Source of the DNA: Pararheinheimera marina
GTDB taxonomy: Bacteria > Pseudomonadota > Gammaproteobacteria > Enterobacterales > Alteromonadaceae
DNA: 64,000 bases
Reading direction: 5' to 3'
NCBI RefSeq assembly: GCF_042654345.1
Contig: NZ_JBHSGB010000006.1
Span: forward strand, 124,001-188,000
Both the position numbers and the translations under genes were made by a program. Shown here piece by piece: positions 33,185 through 43,025 of the stretch (position 1 is its first letter; the number at the start of each line of letters is the position of its first letter). The notes below the pieces were generated by a model. The model was not told the DNA's origin, did no database searches, and saw only the letters and a program-made list of their open reading frames with translations.

Positions 33185-34579
33185 TTACAGCTTAAACAGC
33201 GCTTTTAGCTCAGGCACAGCGGCCAGTTGTGCTTTTACCGACTCGTCGCCCACCACTACCAGCGTCATGCTCTCAATTGGCAGGTACTTTTTCGCCAGGT
33301 CAGTTAACTGCTGTGGCGTGACCGCATTGGTTTTCTGCACGTATTCTTCCAGGTACGTCAGCGGCAAACCGTGGGTTTTCAGGTGCCATAACTGGTTGAT
33401 AATGGCGCTGCGTGACGAGTTTTGCAGCACAAAAATACCGCCTTTGTAGTTTTTAAAGCCATTCAGCTCTTGCTCTGTCGGTGCTGTGCTTTGCAGCAGT
33501 TTGATCTCTTTAATAATCTCCACCAACGAAGCCGCCGTGGCTTCAGCTGTCACGTCCGCCTGCTCAAACCAGACCGCCGCCTTGATTCTGCTGTTGATCG
33601 AACTGCGTGGCGAATAGGTGTAGCCTTTGTCTTCGCGGATATTACGGGTAATGCGGCTGGAAAACGCGCCGCCCAATAAGGTGTTCATTAAATCCAGGCC
33701 CACATAATCCGGGTTGGACGGGTCCACTACTGGCAAACCAATGCGAATAGTCGACTGCACCGCTTTGTCGCGGGCAATAAACACCAAACCTGGTTTTGCG
33801 CTTGAATCCGCCGCCGTCAGCACCCGGCCAGAGCCTGGCAACATGCTGGCAAAAGCCTCGCGAATAGCCGCTTCTGCTTTGGCTTCGTCAAACTGGCCTG
33901 AGACAAATAAATGGCTGCGGCTGGCCACCAGGTGCGTTTTTACAAACTGGTTAAAGTCGTCCAGCGTCAGGCTTTCCACCACTTTTTCGTCGGCATAAAT
34001 TTTACCGTAGGGGTGATTGCCAAAAATATGCTGGTAAAAAGCGGCGGCGGCCTGGCTTTGTGCCTGGGACTTTTCCACTTTTAAGTCACGTACATAGTTA
34101 GCAACCAGCCGGTTTTTATCGGCTTCGGTAAAGTTGGGGTGAATAGCAATATCTGCCAGCAGTGCGGCCGCATCGCCAACAAAGTCAGACAGTACGTCCA
34201 GCTCCAGGAAGCTGCTGTTCACGTCCACCACTGTATTAACCTGACCGCCCATAGTAGCGGCGGCTTGTGCAATGGCTTTGGCGTCGCGGTTTTTGCTGCC
34301 TTCCAGCAATAGCTGGTAGCTCAGGTCCGACACCGCGTCTTTGCCAGCATCGTCCACATTGCCGGTTTCGGTCAGCAGCCGCAGCGTCACTTTTGGCGTA
34401 TTGCCATACTGCACAAAGGTGACGTTCAGGCCATTGGGCAGGCTGATGCTGCGCGGTGCCGTTAACTTAAATGCCTTGGGTTCACTGCCTGCTGGCGGCG
34501 TTTCTTTTGCGTACGCCGGCGTCAGTGCCAATAAAGCGGCGGGCCACAGCGCCAGCAAAAAAGTTTTTATCGTGTTCAT
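33185..34579 (-). CDS. M16 family peptidase-like subunit lacking the zinc motif
   Basis: 464-aa exported protein with a signal peptide ending TPAYA. Both M16 halves are present, but where the catalytic HxxEH should be the sequence reads VSDLSYQLLLEGS, so zinc ligands are missing. This is the normal non-catalytic partner of two-gene M16 systems, which pairs with the active subunit to form the clam-shell chamber. The C-terminal R/Y motif GGAFSSRITRNIREDKGYTYS is intact. It overlaps the active-subunit gene by 4 bases. Confidence 0.88.
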   Translation of the reverse strand: MNTIKTFLLALWPAALLALTPAYAKETPPAGSEPKAFKLTAPRSISLPNGLNVTFVQYGNTPKVTLRLLTETGNVDDAGKDAVSDLSYQLLLEGSKNRDAKAIAQAAATMGGQVNTVVDVNSSFLELDVLSDFVGDAAALLADIAIHPNFTEADKNRLVANYVRDLKVEKSQAQSQAAAAFYQHIFGNHPYGKIYADEKVVESLTLDDFNQFVKTHLVASRSHLFVSGQFDEAKAEAAIREAFASMLPGSGRVLTAADSSAKPGLVFIARDKAVQSTIRIGLPVVDPSNPDYVGLDLMNTLLGGAFSSRITRNIREDKGYTYSPRSSINSRIKAAVWFEQADVTAEATAASLVEIIKEIKLLQSTAPTEQELNGFKNYKGGIFVLQNSSRSAIINQLWHLKTHGLPLTYLEEYVQKTNAVTPQQLTDLAKKYLPIESMTLVVVGDESVKAQLAAVPELKALFKL

Positions 34580-36060
34580 TGCTTCGCTCCTTCGTTGCCT
34601 GATGCAGCTGGTGGTGTTGCCTGTTGCGGTGCTTCGCCAGGTAACAGCGTCAACACAGTTCTGTTGCCCGGGCGCAGGTATTCGTTCACCGTGGCTTTAA
34701 TCAGCTCTGGCGTCACCGCTTTAAACTGGGCTTCCAGCTCGTTAATACGGGCCGGGTTATTGTCGAACAGTGCAAAACTGGCCAGTAAATCCAGCTTACC
34801 GAAGCCATAGAGTTCATCCATATTGTCGTAAAGTGCTGAGCGCAGTTTCACCAGGGCGCGGTCAATATCGGCCTGCGCCACAGGTTGCTCCTGCAGTTTG
34901 CCAATTACGGTATCTACCGCCGCCACCAGTTGCTCAGTGCTATGCTGCTCGTCATGGGTGAAGGAGCTCATCCACAACATAGGGCCGTTGTAATTAAACA
35001 TATTGCCCAGCAGATAGTTAATGCCGCCCCCCACAGAGCTGGTTACTTCACGGTTTTTTACCAGTTCCTGATGCAGCAGGCTGTCGGTGCCCTGCACTAA
35101 CAGCTGGTCAATAATGCCCATCGCATAAAACTCTGGCGTGTTGCGCTCTGGCATTTTGTAGGCAAACGCAAAGGCAGGTTTAGGGGCCAGTTTGTCGTAC
35201 TTCACAAAGCGTTTTTCCTGCTCCTGGCGTAGCTCCGTCAGTACTGGCGGTTCTGGCAATTCGGCTTTTGGAATAGCAGCAAAGTATTTTTTCACCATCG
35301 CCAGCGTGCTGTCGGTGTCCACGTCGCCCACCACCACGACCACCGCATTGTTCGGCGCGTAGTAGGTTTTAAAAAAGTCAGCCACGTCTTCCAGTGTGGC
35401 GGCATCCAGATGCGCCAAATCGCCATAAAAGTTATGCGCGTTGTACCAGTTATCAAAGGCGTACTGCGGCATGTCCAGCCAGGGGAAACCACCGTAGGGC
35501 TGGTTCAGCACGTTTACTTTCACTTCGTTTTTCACCACGCCCTGCTGGTTGGTCAGGTTGTCCTGAGTGATCGCCAGGCCTTTCATGCGGTCGGCTTCGG
35601 CCCACAGCATGGTTTCCAGTTTATGTGCCGGCACAATCTCAAAGTAGTTGGTGTAGTCAAAGCGGGTGGAGCCGTTCAGCACACCGCCGTTATTGGTGAC
35701 CAGGTTGATAAATTCCATTTTGCCAAGGTTAGTCGAGCCCTGAAACATCATGTGCTCAAACAAATGGGCAAAGCCGGTACGGTTTTTTGGTTCGTTGCGA
35801 AACCCGATGTTGTAGTACACCCCCACCACAGCCGTCGGTGCCGTGTGGTCCGGTGAAATCACCACTTTCAGGCCGTTTTCCAGTGTGCTGTAGTGCAGCG
35901 GAACATTAAAGCTGACCGGGCTTTGCGCTGTGGCTGCCTGCTTGGCCAGTTGTTCAGCAACAGCAGCAGTGTCAGAGCTGTCTTTGGCGGGGTCTGTCGG
36001 TTTGGGATTGCAGGCTGCCAGTGCAGCAGCCAGCCCTACTATCCAATAGCGGCTTAACAT
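34576..36060 (-). CDS. M16 family zinc metallopeptidase, lipoprotein
   Basis: 494-aa protein with a lipoprotein signal (MLSRYWIVGLAAALAACNPK, lipid cysteine 17). The inverted zinc motif HLFEH (His99, Glu102, His103) sits in NRTGFAHLFEHMMFQG, and the downstream zinc glutamate lies in the following helix. It would degrade peptides in the periplasm, possibly imported or signal-derived. It is encoded before its inactive partner with an ATGA overlap. Confidence 0.92.
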   Translation of the reverse strand: MLSRYWIVGLAAALAACNPKPTDPAKDSSDTAAVAEQLAKQAATAQSPVSFNVPLHYSTLENGLKVVISPDHTAPTAVVGVYYNIGFRNEPKNRTGFAHLFEHMMFQGSTNLGKMEFINLVTNNGGVLNGSTRFDYTNYFEIVPAHKLETMLWAEADRMKGLAITQDNLTNQQGVVKNEVKVNVLNQPYGGFPWLDMPQYAFDNWYNAHNFYGDLAHLDAATLEDVADFFKTYYAPNNAVVVVVGDVDTDSTLAMVKKYFAAIPKAELPEPPVLTELRQEQEKRFVKYDKLAPKPAFAFAYKMPERNTPEFYAMGIIDQLLVQGTDSLLHQELVKNREVTSSVGGGINYLLGNMFNYNGPMLWMSSFTHDEQHSTEQLVAAVDTVIGKLQEQPVAQADIDRALVKLRSALYDNMDELYGFGKLDLLASFALFDNNPARINELEAQFKAVTPELIKATVNEYLRPGNRTVLTLLPGEAPQQATPPAASGNEGAKQ

Positions 36061-36154
36061 AAAAAGTCCTTGTTGTGATCAGTGAAGCGGTTTTACTAAA
36101 TCATTCAACCGGTTAAAAATCAAGCAAACCAATATCCTGTAACAATTTCCAGCC

Positions 36155-36595
36155 TCAGTTGGCCTGGGTTGCTGCGTTGCAGCCGCAGCGTTCGCAGCCT
36201 TTGTCAAACTGCACTTTCCAGACACCCGGCGCCGTTTGACGCCAGACTGAGTTAAACGTAGCGACCACTTTACCGTCCGGGCTTTTTACCGGGCCAGAAC
36301 TATGGGCCAACAGCCCGTCGGCCGACACTTCGACCTGTGCAGGCTGCCAGGAAAACGGGGCTTGTTCCCCCTTAAAAAAGTCGGCCCAACCTGCGACCAC
36401 TTCGGTTTTACCACGCAGCATCTGTTGCCCGAAAAACACCGTGTCGTCGGCCAGGTACTGCGCAAAGGCGTCTATATTCCGGTCCGCCATACTTTTGGCA
36501 AAAGCGCGTTCGGCAGCAAACACTTGCTCTTGCGCCGTCTGAGCCCAGAGTCCCCATGAACAGAGAACACAGCACAACAAAACTATTTTTTTCAT
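36155..36595 (-). CDS. Exported NTF2-like (DUF4440/SnoaL-type) protein
   Basis: 146-aa protein, start at 36595 (MKKIVLLCCVLCSWGLWAQ gives a clean signal peptide and GGGAAGGGT lies upstream). The mature part has the DUF4440 pattern: AAERAFAKSMADRNIDAFAQYLADDTVFFG, KTEVVAGWADFF, and WRQTAPGVWKVQFDKG. The C-terminus has a cysteine cluster CERCGC. Function unknown. It follows the RND operon terminator and precedes the M16 genes on the same strand. Confidence 0.78.
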   Translation of the reverse strand: MKKIVLLCCVLCSWGLWAQTAQEQVFAAERAFAKSMADRNIDAFAQYLADDTVFFGQQMLRGKTEVVAGWADFFKGEQAPFSWQPAQVEVSADGLLAHSSGPVKSPDGKVVATFNSVWRQTAPGVWKVQFDKGCERCGCNAATQAN

Positions 36596-36611
36596 ACCCT
36601 TCCCTACCCCG

Positions 36612-36638
36612 ATAAAAAAGGGGCAGCCAAGCTGCCCC
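36612..36638 (-). terminator. Terminator of the RND efflux operon
   Basis: A perfect 8-bp stem GGGGCAGC / GCTGCCCC with a 3-base loop, followed on the minus strand by TTTTTTATC. It lies 29 bases beyond the second permease stop. Confidence 0.88.
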
Positions 36639-36666
36639 AAACCAAATGCAAATCACGATGCGCGTT

Positions 36667-39600
36667 TTAAGCGGATATCAGCTTAGAAGCAAAGCCCGCC
36701 GCCCGGTGCCGCATTTGTGACCAGCGGACGTTAAAACGCACTAAGCCCCAGTAGGTCAACGGCACCAGCAATAAGCTGGTTAAGGTGGAAAACACCAGGC
36801 CACCAATAATGGCAATGGCCATAGGCGCATAACTTGGGCCGTCACCTCCAATGGTGGCGTCGCCCATCGCCAGAGGCAGTAAGCCCAGCACTGTGGTGGA
36901 TACCGTCATCAGAATTGGCCGTAACCGCGCTTCGCAGGCTTCGATAATCAGCGGCACCAGGTCCGCCTCTGGCCGCTCGCCCCGCAGTTGGTTAATGCGG
37001 TCGACCAGCACTATGCCGTTGTTTACCACAATGCCCATCAGCACCAGCATGCCAATCATGCCCATAATGCCCATACTGGTGCCGGTGAACAGGAAGGCCC
37101 AGAACACACCAACCATGGAAAACAGCAGCGAACCAATCACCGCAGTAGGCAGTAACAAGGATTCAAACAACGCGGCCATCACCAGATAAATCATCGCGAC
37201 GGCGAGCAGCATGTTGACCACCATAATGCCCTGCGCTTCGTCCTGATACTGGAAGCTGCCTTCAAACGACCAGCTGTAACCCGGCGGTAACTGCAACTGA
37301 TCCATGCGTTGCTTAATTTCCTCGCGGGCTTTGTCCATGCTCAGGTCTTTACTCATGTTCATGCCAATCGCCAGCGTGGTCTGACGGTTAAAGCGGCGGA
37401 TCTCAGCCAGCAATGGCTGCAGGCTCAGCTGGGCAACCTGGCTTAACCGAATGGTCACACCGTCCTGTACCGCCACAGGAATAGCTTCCAGCTCCGCCTG
37501 GGAATGACTGACCTTTTCGTCGTACAGCACCCGCAGTTGCAATTCGCCCTGTTCTGCACTGCGATAGGTGCGCAGGTTGACACCGCGCAGCGCCAGACTG
37601 ACGGTATTGGCCAGATCCTGCGCACTGAGGTTGTAGCGCTGCAGCGCGTCCTGATCCAGTTTGATCTGCAGTTCATAGCGGCCATCGGCTATTTCTGAAC
37701 GCACATCTTCCAGGCCTTTCACATCACGCAGCACTGGCACAATATCAGCCGCCAACTTGGTCAGCATCTCGGTGGACGGACCGGCCAGATGCAACTGCAT
37801 ACCGCCGCCGCTTTCGCTCCAGCCAAAGCTGGGTTCAGCCCTTACCAGCTTGGGCCAGCCCTCACGAATGGTCTTTTTAATGTCACCGACAGGTTTTACC
37901 AGCGGGTCGTTAAACATAATGATCGAAATGGCGTGATTGGCGGTGTAGTAGCTGTACACCGACTCAATTTCGAACTCGGCTTTGTGCTGATACAGATACT
38001 GCTCCATCCGGGTCACTTCAGCTTCCACTTCCTCCAGGCTGTAATTGCCCTGAATGTTGTAATTCAGAAATGCCCGGTTGGAATCGCCGCCATCGTCGTC
38101 GCCGCCTGACACCTGGCCCAGCGGAATGGCGACACTGGCCAGCAGCGCAAAGGCAATAGCTGTGGCGGTTTTGGGCTTGGCTAAAGTCCAACGCAGGCAG
38201 CGGCCATAAAACTTGTCCAGCGCACTGGGCTCAGCATTTTGCTGGCTGTGGATTTGTTTGATTTTGGTGGTCAGCAGCGGAATAAGCGTCAGCGCCATCA
38301 CTAAGGACACGCCAAGCGCAATGGTAATGGCAATCGCCACATGCTCCAGAAACACAGTCACATCCACTTTCTGACCAATAATATTGGGCAAAAACACAAT
38401 GGCTGTGGTGGCGGTACCCGCCAGTACCGCCAGGCTAACGCGGTAGACGCCACGTTCGGTCGCGGCTTTGATATCCGCATCGGCCGCCCGCTCACGGAAA
38501 ATGCTCTCGGTGACAACCACCGAGTTGTCCACCAGCATACCGACCGCCAGCATCAGGCCCATCATCGACAGAATATTCAGGCTATAGCCGAGGAAATACA
38601 TAGCGCCCAAGGTAATGGCAATAGACACCGGCACTGACAGCACCACCACCAAGGTAGTTGGGATATGACGCAAGAACAGATACAGCACGACAAAGGACAA
38701 TGCCGCCCCCATGCCACCAGAGCTAAGCAGGTTGGACAGCGAATCAGTCACCCCTTTGGCGGTGTCGTCCATCAGAAATAAATTAATGCCGTTAAAGGCC
38801 GGGTCTTTGCCGGCGGCGTCCACCACCGCAATAGCGGCACGCGACACCTCCACCAGATTGGCGCCCGATTCTTTAAACACATTCATACCGACGGCATAGG
38901 TCTGGTGCAAATGGCGGCCTTCGGTGCGTTTTGGCAGTTCCAGCTGAATATCCGCCACTTCGCCCAAGGTCAGGCCCTGGCGAATCGGGTAGGCCTTTAA
39001 CGCATCCAGGCTGGTAAATTCCCCAACAGGTTTCACCGTAATGCTTTCATTTGGGTTACGGATTTCGCCGGCAGTCATCGCAAAATTGCTCTGCTGCATT
39101 TGCTGCAGCAGCGTCACCGGGTCCACCTGCAAGGCGCGCAGCCGCTGCGGGTCCAGCCGGATACTGACCTGGCGTTTATCCACACCATACAGCTCCACTT
39201 TGGACACGCCAGACACCCGCTCCAGTGGCCGTTTAATCACCCGCTCCAGTAAGTCGTAGGCCATCGCCAGGTCACGTTCGCTGGAAATACGCAGCTGGAA
39301 TATTGGCATGTCACTGGTATTAAACTGGAACACCATCACCCGCTCAACGTCACGTGGCAGCAAGTGGCGCATATTGTCCAGCCGCTCCCGCACTTCGATA
39401 CTTTTGGTGTTGATGTTCTCTTCCCAGTTAAATTCCAGCGACACATCGGCGCCGTCTTCTTTCGAGAACGAACGCATTTTTTTGATGCCAGTCACTGTGG
39501 CCAGCGCTTCTTCAACTGGTCGGGTGATCAGCCGTTCGGTTTCTGCCGGTGTCGCATTCGGGTATGGCACATGCACATAGATTTCCGGAATATCAATGCC

Positions 39601-39729
39601 GGGGAATTTCTCCAGCGGCAGCATCCGGCTGGCCAGCATGCCAAATACCAGCATGGATAAAAACAACATGCACAAGGTCACCGGCCGCTGCAGCGCGAAC
39701 CGGGTTAGCGCCAGAGGTTTATGCTGCAT
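36667..39729 (-). CDS. RND efflux transporter permease (second of two)
   Basis: 1020-aa inner-membrane RND permease. The two-fold repeat is visible: N-terminal helix, periplasmic porter domain, helices 2-6 with MGLMLAVGMLVDNSVVVTESIF, then a second copy with GMLVLMGIVVNNGIVLVDRI. The porter domain contains an acidic GGDDDGGDSNRAF insert near residue 550. A single Asp occupies the TM4 proton-relay site (VDN), as is common in this subfamily. It overlaps the first permease gene by 11 bases, so the two probably form a heteromeric pump. Confidence 0.92.
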   Translation of the reverse strand: MQHKPLALTRFALQRPVTLCMLFLSMLVFGMLASRMLPLEKFPGIDIPEIYVHVPYPNATPAETERLITRPVEEALATVTGIKKMRSFSKEDGADVSLEFNWEENINTKSIEVRERLDNMRHLLPRDVERVMVFQFNTSDMPIFQLRISSERDLAMAYDLLERVIKRPLERVSGVSKVELYGVDKRQVSIRLDPQRLRALQVDPVTLLQQMQQSNFAMTAGEIRNPNESITVKPVGEFTSLDALKAYPIRQGLTLGEVADIQLELPKRTEGRHLHQTYAVGMNVFKESGANLVEVSRAAIAVVDAAGKDPAFNGINLFLMDDTAKGVTDSLSNLLSSGGMGAALSFVVLYLFLRHIPTTLVVVLSVPVSIAITLGAMYFLGYSLNILSMMGLMLAVGMLVDNSVVVTESIFRERAADADIKAATERGVYRVSLAVLAGTATTAIVFLPNIIGQKVDVTVFLEHVAIAITIALGVSLVMALTLIPLLTTKIKQIHSQQNAEPSALDKFYGRCLRWTLAKPKTATAIAFALLASVAIPLGQVSGGDDDGGDSNRAFLNYNIQGNYSLEEVEAEVTRMEQYLYQHKAEFEIESVYSYYTANHAISIIMFNDPLVKPVGDIKKTIREGWPKLVRAEPSFGWSESGGGMQLHLAGPSTEMLTKLAADIVPVLRDVKGLEDVRSEIADGRYELQIKLDQDALQRYNLSAQDLANTVSLALRGVNLRTYRSAEQGELQLRVLYDEKVSHSQAELEAIPVAVQDGVTIRLSQVAQLSLQPLLAEIRRFNRQTTLAIGMNMSKDLSMDKAREEIKQRMDQLQLPPGYSWSFEGSFQYQDEAQGIMVVNMLLAVAMIYLVMAALFESLLLPTAVIGSLLFSMVGVFWAFLFTGTSMGIMGMIGMLVLMGIVVNNGIVLVDRINQLRGERPEADLVPLIIEACEARLRPILMTVSTTVLGLLPLAMGDATIGGDGPSYAPMAIAIIGGLVFSTLTSLLLVPLTYWGLVRFNVRWSQMRHRAAGFASKLISA

Positions 39730-42700
39730 AATCCTGCTCCCGTTTTTTCGCAGTTAAGGCGTACAACACCGGAATAAATACCAGAGTCAGCAAAGACGCC
39801 AGCGACAGGCCCCAAATGACGGTAATGGCCATTGGCGAGCGCATTTCGGCACCGTCACTGCTGCCAAGCACCATAGGCAACAGGCCAAGCACTGTGGTTA
39901 AGGTGGTCATCAGAACAGGACGCAAACGGGTGGCACCTGCTTCTACCACCGCGGGCAGCAAAGCCATACCTTCGTCACGCAACTGGTTAATCCGGTCAAT
40001 CAATACGATAGCGTTATTCACCACAATACCAGCCAGCATAATGACGCCGATAAACACAATCACCGAGACGCGGGTACCGGTCAGGTACAGACCCAGCACA
40101 GCACCAGCCCCAGCCAGTGGCACAGTGAACAGGATCAGCAGTGGCTGCAGCAGGTTTTCAAACTGAGACGCCATCACCAGGTACACCAGAAACACCGCCA
40201 GTAACAGCGCCATCACCAGCGAGTTAAAGGAACGTTCCATTTCTTCACTCTGGCCGACCAGAGTCACACCGACGCCATAGGGCAGGCTCAGCGCTGCCAT
40301 CACCTGACGGGCCGTTTGAGTGGCTTGCTCCAGGTCGCCATACGCCAGGTTGGCACTGACCACCGCCACCCTCTGCTGGCCAATACGGGTAATTTCGCTT
40401 GGGCCTGTTTCACGTTTAATCTCGGCAACCGCTGATAACGGCAGCGGTTTTTCACTGCCAGGGTTAATAATAATTTGCGCCAGCTGAGCTTCTGAATTGC
40501 GGTATTGTTCGGCCAGACGGACCCGGATGTCTACTTTGCGGTCCTGAATGCTGAACTGTCCGGCCACTTCGCCGCCAACATAGTTCGCCACCCGTTTGGC
40601 CACATCAGCCGCATTCATGCCGTATTGCGCCAGCTTGCCATGGTCAAAGTGCAGGCTGATTTCCGGTTGTCCCGGGCGCAATGAGGTTTTGATGTCCGTG
40701 AAGCGGTCTTGCTGCTCCAGCATCAGCACCAGCTGATCAGCCGTTTGTTTCAGGCTGGCTAAGTCATGGCCTGACACTTCAATCTCCAGTGGCGTGCTGA
40801 AACTGAATAACGAAGGCCGGTCGATTTTGGCGGTTAAATCAGGCAATGCCGCCACCTGCTGGCGGAACAGTGCAATCAGCCGTTCTTCGTCGGCCACAGA
40901 AGTGCCTTCTTTCAGGACCACATTGAGCCGGCCCCAATGGGTGCCACCAATCGAAGGATCCACCGTCATCTGCTGACCGGTACCGACCATGCCGTATGTG
41001 CGGTCGATTTCAGGTTGCGCTTTGGCCACCTGCGCCAGCTGCGTCAGCATGGCGTCGGTGCGTTCAATGGCTGAGCCGACCGGCAACTGAATTTCGACAT
41101 AAAACTCGCCCTGGCTCATAGCTGGGATCACATCAAAACCCAGGCGCGGGATCAGGCAATAAATCAGGGCGGTAATGCCTAGAGTGCCCAGGATCACTGT
41201 GCCTTTGATTTGCAAGGCAGTGCGCAGTACGCCGCGGTAGCCTGTTTCCAGCGCCGTTAAAAACCGCTGCACTACGGCCAGCAAAGGGGTCAGGATAAAA
41301 CCCAGGCCTTTGCTGACACCACGCACCAGCACCATCACGGCGGTCATCAGGCCGAGCAGCAGATAACGCAACGCGACAAACACCAGGCGGAATGGCACTA
41401 AAGGCCACAGCGCCCAATGTTTAGGTTTCCACTGGAATGGCTCGGCCTCGCTTTCTGCCACATCAGCAGCACCGCTGCGCTCATTGGCGGCCATAGCCGG
41501 GATCAGCGTCAGTGCCACCAATAAAGAAGCTAATAAGGCATAGGTGACGGTCAGCGCCTGGTCTTTAAATAACTGACCAGCCACGCCTTCAACAAACACC
41601 AGTGGGAAAAACACTGCCACTGTGGTTAAGGTGGATGCGGTAATAGCCATTGAGACTTCACTGGCGCCTTTTTTCGCCGCTTCCAGCGGGGTCATGCCCT
41701 GCTCTTTGTAGCGGGCAATGTTCTCCAGCACCACAATGGCGTTGTCCACCAGCATACCTATCGCCAGCGCAATACCGCCCAGGCTCATGATGTTCAGGCT
41801 GATGTCCTGCGCATGCATCAGGTTAAAAGTGGCAATCACGGACACCGGAATGGAAATGGAGATCACCAGGGTGGTCCAGAAATTACGCAGGAACAGATAA
41901 AGCACCACCATCGCCAGCACACCACCTTGCCAGGCGGCAGATTTCACTTCGTCAATGGCGTTTTTAATAAAAGTGGACTGGTCGTACACCAGCGTCAGCT
42001 GATAGCCGGCCGGCAACTGCTTGCGTAAGTCATCCAGGCGAGAGCGTACCGTATTGGCCACCTGCACCGTATTGGCGTCACCTTCTTTGTAGATGGCTAT
42101 TTCTATGGCCTGCTGGCCGTTAATGTAAGTGACACTCTGGCGGTCCGCAAAGGTGTCGCGTACTTCGGCGATGTCTGACAACCGCACCAGGCTGTCGCCC
42201 ACTTTACTGACGTACAAATCTTGCATTTGCTGCAGGCTGGTAAACTGGTTAATGGTGCGCACCAGGTAGTCATTGCTGCCGGTTTCCAGGCGGCCACCGG
42301 CTTGGTTCACGTTTTGCGCTTTCAGCCGTTCATTAATGGTGCTGATATCCAGATTCAGCTGACTGAGTTTTTCGTTGTCGATCAGGATTTGAATTTCCTG
42401 GGTCAAACCGCCATCAGGCCGAACGGCCGCTACGCCGGTTAACGACTCGAGCCGGCGGCGTAAATCTTCTTCGGCAAAGGTACGCAGGCTGACCAGTTGT
42501 GCCGGGCTTAATGGCTGCTCCTGCTCACGGCTCAGCGCCAACCGGATCACCGGGTCCAGGTTCGGGTTAAAGCGCAGTAACAGCGGCTTTTTCACGTCCA
42601 GCGGCAACAGCAGCACATCAATTTTTTCGCGCACTTCAAGACCAGCCAGGTCCATATCACTGCCCCATTCAAACTCCATAATGACGTCCGAGCGGCCAGC

Positions 42701-42955
42701 GCGGGATACCGAATGCACTTTGCGAATGCCTTTGACAATGCCGACAGCTTCTTCAATCGGTTTACTGACCAGCTGCTCCACCTCAGCAGGTGCAGCCCCC
42801 AGGTATTCAGTGCGAATGGTTAAGGTCGGGTAGGATAAATCGGGTAACAGATTCACGGCCAGTCGGCTCATGGCGACCATACCGAATAACAGAATGCCTA
42901 AGGTAAACATCCACATAGTGACAGGCCGGGCGACCGCAAGATTCACCAGTTTCAT
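39719..42955 (-). CDS. RND efflux transporter permease (first of two)
   Basis: 1078-aa RND permease. Signature motifs are MGGIALAIGMLVDNAIVVLENIARYKEQG in TM4 and GVIMLAGIVVNNAIVLIDRINQL in TM10. Between the two halves is an extra cytoplasmic/membrane segment (about 495-570, WKPKHWALWPLVPFRLVFVALRYLLLG..) that lengthens it relative to AcrB. It follows the adaptor by 70 bases. Substrate is unknown. Confidence 0.93.
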   Translation of the reverse strand: MKLVNLAVARPVTMWMFTLGILLFGMVAMSRLAVNLLPDLSYPTLTIRTEYLGAAPAEVEQLVSKPIEEAVGIVKGIRKVHSVSRAGRSDVIMEFEWGSDMDLAGLEVREKIDVLLLPLDVKKPLLLRFNPNLDPVIRLALSREQEQPLSPAQLVSLRTFAEEDLRRRLESLTGVAAVRPDGGLTQEIQILIDNEKLSQLNLDISTINERLKAQNVNQAGGRLETGSNDYLVRTINQFTSLQQMQDLYVSKVGDSLVRLSDIAEVRDTFADRQSVTYINGQQAIEIAIYKEGDANTVQVANTVRSRLDDLRKQLPAGYQLTLVYDQSTFIKNAIDEVKSAAWQGGVLAMVVLYLFLRNFWTTLVISISIPVSVIATFNLMHAQDISLNIMSLGGIALAIGMLVDNAIVVLENIARYKEQGMTPLEAAKKGASEVSMAITASTLTTVAVFFPLVFVEGVAGQLFKDQALTVTYALLASLLVALTLIPAMAANERSGAADVAESEAEPFQWKPKHWALWPLVPFRLVFVALRYLLLGLMTAVMVLVRGVSKGLGFILTPLLAVVQRFLTALETGYRGVLRTALQIKGTVILGTLGITALIYCLIPRLGFDVIPAMSQGEFYVEIQLPVGSAIERTDAMLTQLAQVAKAQPEIDRTYGMVGTGQQMTVDPSIGGTHWGRLNVVLKEGTSVADEERLIALFRQQVAALPDLTAKIDRPSLFSFSTPLEIEVSGHDLASLKQTADQLVLMLEQQDRFTDIKTSLRPGQPEISLHFDHGKLAQYGMNAADVAKRVANYVGGEVAGQFSIQDRKVDIRVRLAEQYRNSEAQLAQIIINPGSEKPLPLSAVAEIKRETGPSEITRIGQQRVAVVSANLAYGDLEQATQTARQVMAALSLPYGVGVTLVGQSEEMERSFNSLVMALLLAVFLVYLVMASQFENLLQPLLILFTVPLAGAGAVLGLYLTGTRVSVIVFIGVIMLAGIVVNNAIVLIDRINQLRDEGMALLPAVVEAGATRLRPVLMTTLTTVLGLLPMVLGSSDGAEMRSPMAITVIWGLSLASLLTLVFIPVLYALTAKKREQDYAA

Positions 42956-43025
42956 AACAGATCCCTATTGTTGTTGATTATCCCCGGGGATCTCCCCCGG
43001 GGCGGGCAGGCCCTGCAGCTGCAGG

